Source: Bryobacterales bacterium (GTDB lineage: Bacteria; Acidobacteriota; Terriglobia; Bryobacterales; Bryobacteraceae). Taken from it: a DNA stretch of 19,035 bases. Within the stretch, counting starts at the first letter, position 1; every line of letters starts with the position of its first letter. Under the pieces are notes generated by a model, which saw only the letters and a list, made by a program, of their open reading frames with translations, made no database searches and was not told where the DNA came from. Shown here piece after piece: positions 15,116-19,035 of this stretch. The stretch spans positions 1-19,035 of the forward strand of contig JAOAPP010000132.1 of the NCBI GenBank assembly GCA_025462985.1. The letters are read 5' to 3'. A program made the translations under genes and the position numbers.

Positions 15116-16471
15116 ATGGGGGCAGGATGGGCGATTCTCGCCGGCTACGCGGCCCTGCTACTTTTACTACTGCCACTTCAGTCTTTGTGGCTAGACGAAT
15201 TGATGGAAGTGGTGGCTACCGCCGGTCTGCCGCTTCATGATGTTGTGGCAGGTTATGCGGCCCACTCGGCAGGTCAGTCGCCGCTCGGTGCACTGGAGCA
15301 GGCGTTCAGCATACGACTCCTCGGGTTCTCCGCCTTCGCGGCGCGGCTTCCTGCCGCCATCGCCAGCATTCTCGGGTGCGCCGGAATGCTTGTGCTTTCT
15401 CGCAAAGCCGGGGTGCAGCGGGCATGGGTGGCGCTGGTGCTGTTTGCGTCCTTGCCGCTCGTGCTTCGTTATGGCGCGGAGGCGCGGCCGTACTCGCAGG
15501 CATTGTGCATCGCGGTCTGGCTCACTGTTCTCTTCCTGGATCTTTTGCAGGGCCCGGCGCTTCGTTCGTTCACGATCTACGCGGCCCTGCTGGCGATTGG
15601 CCTCTACACGCAGCCGTTTGTGCTCTTCGTCGCAGCCGGTCAGGCTTTCTTTCTGATGGTTCGAAAACGGTGGGCTCTTCTCGCTCCGTTTTCCGCGGTG
15701 TTGGTCGTCGCGACATGCGCTTACTTGCCCTGGTATTTTCATTCCCGAGGCTACTGGAAGCAGGAGATTGACGCCGCACAGCTTCACTTTCACCTGCAAG
15801 CGAGGCTGGCGTTGCTGATTCCGAGAGAACTGACTGGAGCCGGATACGTCGGGGCACTGGCGGTCGTGCTGCTCGCCGTTTATGGAATCCCCTGCTTGCG
15901 CAAAGAAGGAAGCGACTGGCTTCTCTGGGGTGCGATGATTCTCGCTCCGGTCTGCCTGGCTATTCTGGCCGATTTTGTCTTCGATTACTTTTTTGCCATC
16001 CGCCAGGTCATCTTTGTGCTTCCGCCTCTTGCTATGGCAGGCGCCGCGGGCCTGGAAAGAATGTATAAAGAGAGGGGGGCTCGCCTTGCAGTGACAACGG
16101 CCACTCTGCTGGTCGCGCTCAACACCGGTTACGCAATTCACTGGTTCACCAAGCCCCGCGAAAACTGGGCCGCTGCTGCTCAAATATTGAAGCGCTCCGC
16201 CAGCTCCGGAGGCTGTTTCCTTGCTCTGCCCTCCGGTTCGAAGGTGTACTACGAATTCTTTCAACCCACGCTCAAAGCCTACGAATGCACCGAAGCAGAC
16301 CTCAGAAAGCGATCGGCGATTGCCCTCGCGGTCAGCCCCTACCTGGTCGACCGCGAATCGGACATTGGCACCGAGGGGAAACTGCGAGCCGCAAACTTCA
16401 AGCTCCTCGACAAAACGGGAAGCGCCCAGCCCCAGGTTCGCCTCTACGTGCGTGAGGCGGAGGAACATTGA
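15116..16471 (+). CDS. GT39/ArnT-like membrane glycosyltransferase (GT-C fold)
   Basis: This multi-pass inner-membrane protein of about 451 aa has many hydrophobic helices. It resembles polyprenyl-phosphate sugar transferases of the PMT/ArnT type, which modify lipids, glycans or proteins on the periplasmic side. The first helix (MGAGWAILAGYAALLLLLLPL) is followed by WLDELMEV. Its acidic pair Asp27-Glu28 sits in the first outer loop, where GT-C enzymes keep a catalytic acidic residue. The ARLPAAIASILG block and FASLPLVLRYGAEARPYSQ are further family-like segments. After about residue 355 the tail is soluble. ATG 15116 is preferred; TTG 15110 is possible, and upstream residues to 15026 would overlap the divergent M16 gene start. 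No ribosome site is evident. Acceptor and donor cannot be read from the sequence. Confidence 0.8.
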   Translation: MGAGWAILAGYAALLLLLLPLQSLWLDELMEVVATAGLPLHDVVAGYAAHSAGQSPLGALEQAFSIRLLGFSAFAARLPAAIASILGCAGMLVLSRKAGVQRAWVALVLFASLPLVLRYGAEARPYSQALCIAVWLTVLFLDLLQGPALRSFTIYAALLAIGLYTQPFVLFVAAGQAFFLMVRKRWALLAPFSAVLVVATCAYLPWYFHSRGYWKQEIDAAQLHFHLQARLALLIPRELTGAGYVGALAVVLLAVYGIPCLRKEGSDWLLWGAMILAPVCLAILADFVFDYFFAIRQVIFVLPPLAMAGAAGLERMYKERGARLAVTTATLLVALNTGYAIHWFTKPRENWAAAAQILKRSASSGGCFLALPSGSKVYYEFFQPTLKAYECTEADLRKRSAIALAVSPYLVDRESDIGTEGKLRAANFKLLDKTGSAQPQVRLYVREAEEH

Positions 16472-16990
16472 GCCAAAGAACATAGCCGGCTCGCGAAGTT
16501 ATGATATGCATCATGCGGAGATCTGCTTCTGGGGGATGCGATTGCAGGAATCCTGGGCGCTGTCGTTGCGGCGCCCTCCACGGTGCTGGCCTCCGTTCTT
16601 GTAAACGAATACCTGGTGCACAAGACCCGGTCAAGAGAAGCAGTTGCCAACCGTTGAGTTTCACCTGAACGAAAAAAAACCCGTGCGAGGCTTCGAGCGT
16701 TCCGACCGCGCGTTCTAGCAGCCTGCCGCAGGGAGTTCGTTGACGCCTGACAAGGATCCGTCGGCCGAAAGAGTAGCGAGTTGTTTGAGCGGTATTGGGT
16801 TCGGAAAAACCGCTGGGACAGGCTCCGCTTTCGAGTCGCAAACGGGCGCTGGATCACTTCCGGGACTCCTCACCCTGTTGTCAAGCGAGTGACGATGTGA
16901 ACAAGTCAATGCTGGTTCTGGCTTATTGATTGGCATCGTGTCGTGCAAACTGATACACTTCTGCCGTTGCCCTACATCATTTGTTGCATC
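16472..16990. other. 519-bp gene-poor stretch
   Basis: There is no convincing intact gene on either strand. It contains a possible transporter fragment (listed separately at 16520-16657) and an A8 run near 16673. Several short open frames lack starts, ribosome sites and recognisable proteins. I found no tRNA-like fold, no CRISPR-type repeat and no terminator with a U-run. It separates the core block from the accessory ArsR/SRPBCC module and may be a site of past insertion or deletion. Confidence 0.6.
16520..16657 (+). pseudogene. Possible C-terminal remnant of an AI-2E-family membrane transporter
   Basis: From 16520 the frame reads DLLLGDAIAGILGAVVAAP, then STVLASVLVNEYLVHKTRS, then a stop at 16655. 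The pattern G-x-x-G-[AI]-x-A-x-P-x-x-[VA] followed by a helix and a basic tail is like the C-terminus of AI-2E-family (PF01594-type) exporters. An in-frame TGA lies just upstream and no start or body of the gene is present, so at most a 45-codon scrap survives. The match is by eye over one short hydrophobic segment and could be chance. Confidence 0.3.
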
Positions 16991-17464
16991 TCACCTCGCC
17001 AGCACCTGTGATGTGACATGCTCTGCGTGTGAGTGCAGCAAGTTGATGAACGTCGTCCAACCTTCTTCGACGGAGGTGGCGAGATGACCCAGCACGCCTT
17101 GGTGCTTGAGCGTCAGTTCGCAGCCGCTTTCTACCGGAACAATGTCGATCTGAATGAGGCTCGGCTCCGACCATGCAGCGGGCACGCACAAGGTGAAAAC
17201 GAGACGGCGCGGCCGTTCGATTTCGAGATATTCGCCGAAATGATCGCTGTCTTTGCCAATACGGCGTACGACAAAGAGAAACTTCCCACCCACCCGGGCA
17301 TCAACGTCGGCTCGGACAATATCCTGTTTTCCGGGATGCGTGAATAAGAAGTGACGGGCTCGTTCGGGATCTAGCCAAGCCCCAAACACGCGTTCCGCAC
17401 TTGCAGCGAAAGACCGCTTCACCGTTACCGTCATCGTGTTCCGGCCTGGTTCAGCAACTATCAT
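16991..17464 (-). CDS. Cytosolic SRPBCC (AHSA1-like) protein
   Basis: This 157-aa protein has the START/SRPBCC fold, a helix-grip pocket that binds hydrophobic ligands. The N-terminal TVTVKRSFAASAERVFGAWLDPERARHFL and the central VGGKFLFVVRR, GEYLEIERPRRLVFTL and LTLKHQGVL are the usual AHSA1 landmarks. The C-terminal helix includes VEEGWTTFINLLHSHAEH. ATG 17464 lies six bases after the arsR stop, so the two genes very likely form one mRNA with coupled translation; ATG 17434 is an alternative start. Pairs of an ArsR-type repressor with an AHSA1 protein are a frequent bacterial arrangement. The ligand is unknown, and there is no signal peptide. Confidence 0.87.
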   Translation of the reverse strand: MIVAEPGRNTMTVTVKRSFAASAERVFGAWLDPERARHFLFTHPGKQDIVRADVDARVGGKFLFVVRRIGKDSDHFGEYLEIERPRRLVFTLCVPAAWSEPSLIQIDIVPVESGCELTLKHQGVLGHLATSVEEGWTTFINLLHSHAEHVTSQVLAR

Positions 17465-17470
17465 TGGTGT

Positions 17471-17821
17471 TCATTGTCCTTTCTTCTTCCTCTGTTCGTC
17501 TTCCTTGGTCAACAACTCCTGCAAAGCATCAAGCTGCCGATTCCAGAATTTTTCGTAGTAAGCCAACCAAGCCTGTGCAGGTTTCATCGCGTCGGCGTTC
17601 AGCCTGACCATTTGAAAGCTCCCCTGCTTTTGCCGTCGGATCAAACGAGCGTTCTCAAGCACATTGAGGTGTTTCGATACAGCCGCAAGCGACATATCGT
17701 AGGGCCTGGCGATTTCTCCCACGGTTTTTTCGTTTGTAGCGATATCCCTCAGGATTGAACGGCGCGTGGAATCCGATAGCGCATGGAACACCGAATCCAG
17801 TTGTTCTGCTGATTTAACCAT
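17471..17821 (-). CDS. ArsR-family winged-helix repressor (AHSA1-associated type)
   Basis: This 116-aa DNA-binding regulator carries a winged helix: LDSVFHALSDSTRRSILRDI, then the recognition region VGEIARPYDMSLAAVSKHLNVLENARLI and the wing RRQKQGSFQMVRLN. The helix KPAQAWLAYYEKFWNRQLDALQELL follows. There is no cysteine and no ELCVCDL metal site, so it is unlikely to sense arsenic-type metals through thiols. I start it at ATG 17821 (MVKSAEQ) rather than ATG 17848. A promoter with TTGACA at 17858-17853 would then place the start site at this ATG, and the neighbouring divergent gene begins in the same way (MVK). A dyad covers the start codon and recurs twice upstream, pointing to autorepression and control of the divergent SRPBCC gene. 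Confidence 0.9.
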   Translation of the reverse strand: MVKSAEQLDSVFHALSDSTRRSILRDIATNEKTVGEIARPYDMSLAAVSKHLNVLENARLIRRQKQGSFQMVRLNADAMKPAQAWLAYYEKFWNRQLDALQELLTKEDEQRKKKGQ

Positions 17822-17830
17822 CCGGTTGAA
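17814..17830 (-). promoter_or_regulatory. Operator site 1, over the arsR start codon
   Basis: The plus strand reads TTAACC-ATCC-GGTTGAA, an imperfect dyad. It overlaps the predicted start site and the ATG (17821-17819) of arsR. The sequence matches site 3 at all but one base when one is reverse-complemented. Repressor bound here would block both RNA polymerase and ribosome access. Confidence 0.65.
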
Positions 17831-17858
17831 GCCTAGCGCGGATTCCATTCGATGTCAA
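17830..17858 (-). promoter_or_regulatory. Predicted arsR promoter
   Basis: On the minus strand a perfect -35 TTGACA (17858-17853) is followed after 17 bp by TAGGCT (17835-17830), a weak -10 matching 3/6. The start site would be near 17823, essentially at ATG 17821, giving a leaderless mRNA. The weak -10 is the main doubt. Confidence 0.45.
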
Positions 17859-17941
17859 CTGCCGTGCTCGGCGCAGGCTATAACCCCAGACCGTGGTAAA
17901 TGGACAAACAAAGTAACTGCGCGAAACGTGGACTTCAACAG

Positions 17942-17957
17942 TTAACCAAACGGTTGA
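17942..17957 (+). promoter_or_regulatory. Operator site 2, over the -35 box of the secreted SRPBCC gene
   Basis: TTAACC-AAAC-GGTTGA has the same half-sites and spacing as sites 1 and 3. Its right half overlaps the -35 TTGACA at 17954-17959. Its centre is about 41 bp from that of site 3, close to four helical turns, so both could be bound on one DNA face. Confidence 0.65.
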
Positions 17958-17983
17958 CAGATGTTCCGAGGTCGGGTTATTAT
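17954..17983 (+). promoter_or_regulatory. Predicted promoter of the secreted SRPBCC gene
   Basis: A perfect -35 TTGACA (17954-17959) and a -10 TATTAT (17978-17983, 5/6) are separated by 18 bp. Transcription should begin near 17990, while the ATG is at 17992, so the message would be leaderless or nearly so. Consistent with this, there is no Shine-Dalgarno sequence before the ATG. Confidence 0.6.
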
Positions 17984-17999
17984 TCAACCAGATGGTTAA
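17983..17999 (+). promoter_or_regulatory. Operator site 3, over the start codon of the secreted SRPBCC gene
   Basis: TTCAACC-AGAT-GGTTAA is the reverse-complement form of the dyad. It overlaps the last base of the -10 box, the predicted start site and the ATG at 17992-17994. Together with sites 1 and 2 it defines the consensus TTAACC-N4-GGTTGAA. Confidence 0.65.
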
Positions 18000-18618
18000 G
18001 CGCCATCGCAAGGAGAACTATGCGACTATTCTATTCACAATATTTGCTGGGGCAGTAATCGCCGTATTTCCGATGGCTGGTCAGGCAGTCAGTAGCGGGA
18101 GCACTGCGCAACCCGGCAATCCGCGCGCCCTCCGGGTGCAGGGGGTCGTCAACGCTCCGGTCGCCCAGGTTTGGCGAGTCTGGACAACTTCCGAAGGCGC
18201 AGAAGAGTTCTTCGCCGAGAAGGCAAACATTAAGCTCGCGATCGGTGGCCCGTATGAAATCCAATTTGATCCCAGAGACGACCGGTCGGGGACGAAGGGG
18301 CTCAAAGTTCTCAGCTACTCCCCTGAGGAGATGATTTCCTTTCAGTGGAACGCGCCGACTCAGTTTCCGCACGTTCGCAATGGCGGTACTTGGATTGTTG
18401 TCGAAATGCGGCCTAAAGAAAAAAACCGGACCCTGGTAACCATTTCGCATTTGGGATGGAAGGACGGTCCGGAGTGGGACGCCGCGTTCGCTCACTTCGA
18501 GCAAGGGTGGGGCGAACTGATGAAGCGCTTGCAGCAACGCTTCGATGAGGGGCCGGTCGATTGGAGCAAGGAACGGATGATGTATCAGGACGCGAAGGGG
18601 ACAGGGCGCTCGAATTGA
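17992..18618 (+). CDS. Exported SRPBCC-domain protein
   Basis: This 208-aa protein has a basic N-terminus (MVKRHRK) and a hydrophobic stretch (ATILFTIFAGAVIAVF) ending near AGQA. That forms a signal peptide or membrane anchor. The rest is an AHSA1-like START/SRPBCC domain: LRVQGVVNAPVAQVWRVWTTSEGAEEFFAEKANIKLAIGGPYEI, VLSYSPEEMISFQWN, LVTISHLGWKDGPEW, and the closing helix FEQGWGELMKRLQQRF. A hydrophobic-ligand pocket outside the cytoplasm is implied; the ligand is unknown. ATG 17992 is the only start that keeps the signal peptide. The gene is divergent from arsR, with two dyads on its promoter. An out-of-frame ATG with a strong ribosome site lies at 18020. Confidence 0.85.
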   Translation: MVKRHRKENYATILFTIFAGAVIAVFPMAGQAVSSGSTAQPGNPRALRVQGVVNAPVAQVWRVWTTSEGAEEFFAEKANIKLAIGGPYEIQFDPRDDRSGTKGLKVLSYSPEEMISFQWNAPTQFPHVRNGGTWIVVEMRPKEKNRTLVTISHLGWKDGPEWDAAFAHFEQGWGELMKRLQQRFDEGPVDWSKERMMYQDAKGTGRSN

Positions 18619-18681
18619 GCCGTGACATTAGCCAGATTCGTCCACTATTTATGCTCGGTAAACAGAGCTATCGAAAAGTGA

Positions 18682-19035
18682 TTACGTAGGCAACCGAGTA
18701 CCGCAGTTCCTGGCTGACGAGAGTGCAATGCGCCGCAGGTCTGGGTTATATGGGATTCCCCTTCGTAGGACGGCCATTAAGATCGCGATCAACCGGTCAC
18801 AGACGCCTCGCAGAGCCCGTCCGTGGTTATGTCCGGCTCTCGCGGAGCCGGTCATGGTGTGATCGGCTGTTCGCATCCCGTTGAACGCTCGTTCGAGCCC
18901 AGTGGTAACAAGCCTCTCGCATGCGCTGATTGCATCCGTATCGCATGAAAACGCGGCGGCTCCGGCCGGTTTGTTTCGTGATCGGGGCAACACCGGCATA
19001 GCACCGGAACGCACGTACATCCGCCTGTGCCAACA
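18682..19035 (-). pseudogene. IS110-family transposase, 3' part, frameshifted and cut by the window edge
   Basis: The minus strand from 19035 reads FRCYAGVAPITKQTGRSRRVFMRYGCNQRMREACYHWA, the Transposase_20 region of IS110-family DEDD transposases. It continues to SHHDRLRE and then hits a stop at 18829-18827. The neighbouring frame carries the rest of the family sequence (RAGHNHGRALRGVCDRLIAILMAVLRRGIPYNP) and ends at 18682. Joining them needs one extra base near 18843, inside a 7-bp hairpin. The N-terminal DEDD catalytic half would lie beyond the right edge. This is probably an inactive copy, or an assembly error at the hairpin. Confidence 0.85.

Noticed and set aside
15191..16483. Long open frame (430 codons) on the minus strand opposite the glycosyltransferase
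   Set aside because: The product is Arg/Gln/His-rich and low in hydrophobic order, with no family resemblance. The plus strand has a clear multi-pass membrane protein. It is a GC-bias shadow.
16444..16857. Minus-strand open frames of 137-147 codons in the gap after the glycosyltransferase
   Set aside because: The products are Arg/Ser/Thr-rich with no motif, overlap each other in different frames and have no ribosome site. They look like random open frames in GC-rich DNA.
18619..18681. IS110 bridge RNA or element end next to the transposase
   Set aside because: Only 63 bp lie between the gene end and the SRPBCC stop. I cannot see a structured RNA or define an end without the rest of the element, and in IS110-group elements the RNA would sit on the other side, outside the window.
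1..19035. CRISPR array, prophage, toxin-antitoxin or defence genes
   Set aside because: No regularly spaced repeats, phage structural genes or recognisable toxin/antitoxin or defence domains were seen on either strand.

Overview
The window looks like a piece of a GC-rich Gram-negative chromosome. A complete Tol-Pal envelope operon, an HtrA protease, MurJ and a CapD-type sugar dehydratase imply an outer membrane and peptidoglycan. An Ig-like module inside Pal, TTG/GTG starts and the wording of the CapD protein suggest Acidobacteriota (Solibacter/Bryobacter-like). That placement is from memory of the families, not from a search.

Region 1 (1-2200) holds the 3' part of a CapD/PglF-type UDP-sugar 4,6-dehydratase. 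Its conserved reading frame runs through an in-frame TAG at 36-38. It is followed on the minus strand by tRNA-Ser(CGA) with an encoded CCA, and by a bacterial deoxyhypusine-synthase-like protein. Region 2 (2247-7218) is envelope and repair housekeeping: a periplasmic HtrA-type protease with two PDZ domains, divergently transcribed from the lipid II flippase murJ, which is convergent with recN.

Region 3 (7240-12427) is the Tol-Pal operon in the order tolQ, tolR, tolA/tonB-like, tolB, pal, cpoB. The first four genes abut or overlap, and they sit behind a clear sigma70-like promoter with a perfect TATAAT. The pal-cpoB gap carries a perfect 10-bp hairpin and a 17-bp tandem duplication. Region 4 (12424-16471) is a two-module M16 zinc protease that converges on cpoB with a shared TTAA stop, and a divergent membrane glycosyltransferase of the GT39/ArnT type.

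Region 5 (16472-19035) is accessory. It starts with about 500 bp of gene-poor sequence that may include a worn transporter fragment. Next is a compact regulatory module: an ArsR-type repressor plus a cytosolic SRPBCC protein, facing a secreted SRPBCC protein. Three copies of one dyad, TTAACC-N4-GGTTGA, sit on the two predicted promoters and cover both start codons. The window ends in the 3' part of an IS110-family transposase with a one-base frameshift.

Most of the window is ordinary core genome. The strongest leads are the ArsR/SRPBCC operator set with two apparently leaderless promoters, the amber codon in the capD-like gene, and the repeat/hairpin block between pal and cpoB. I did not find convincing evidence of a wholly new multi-gene system.
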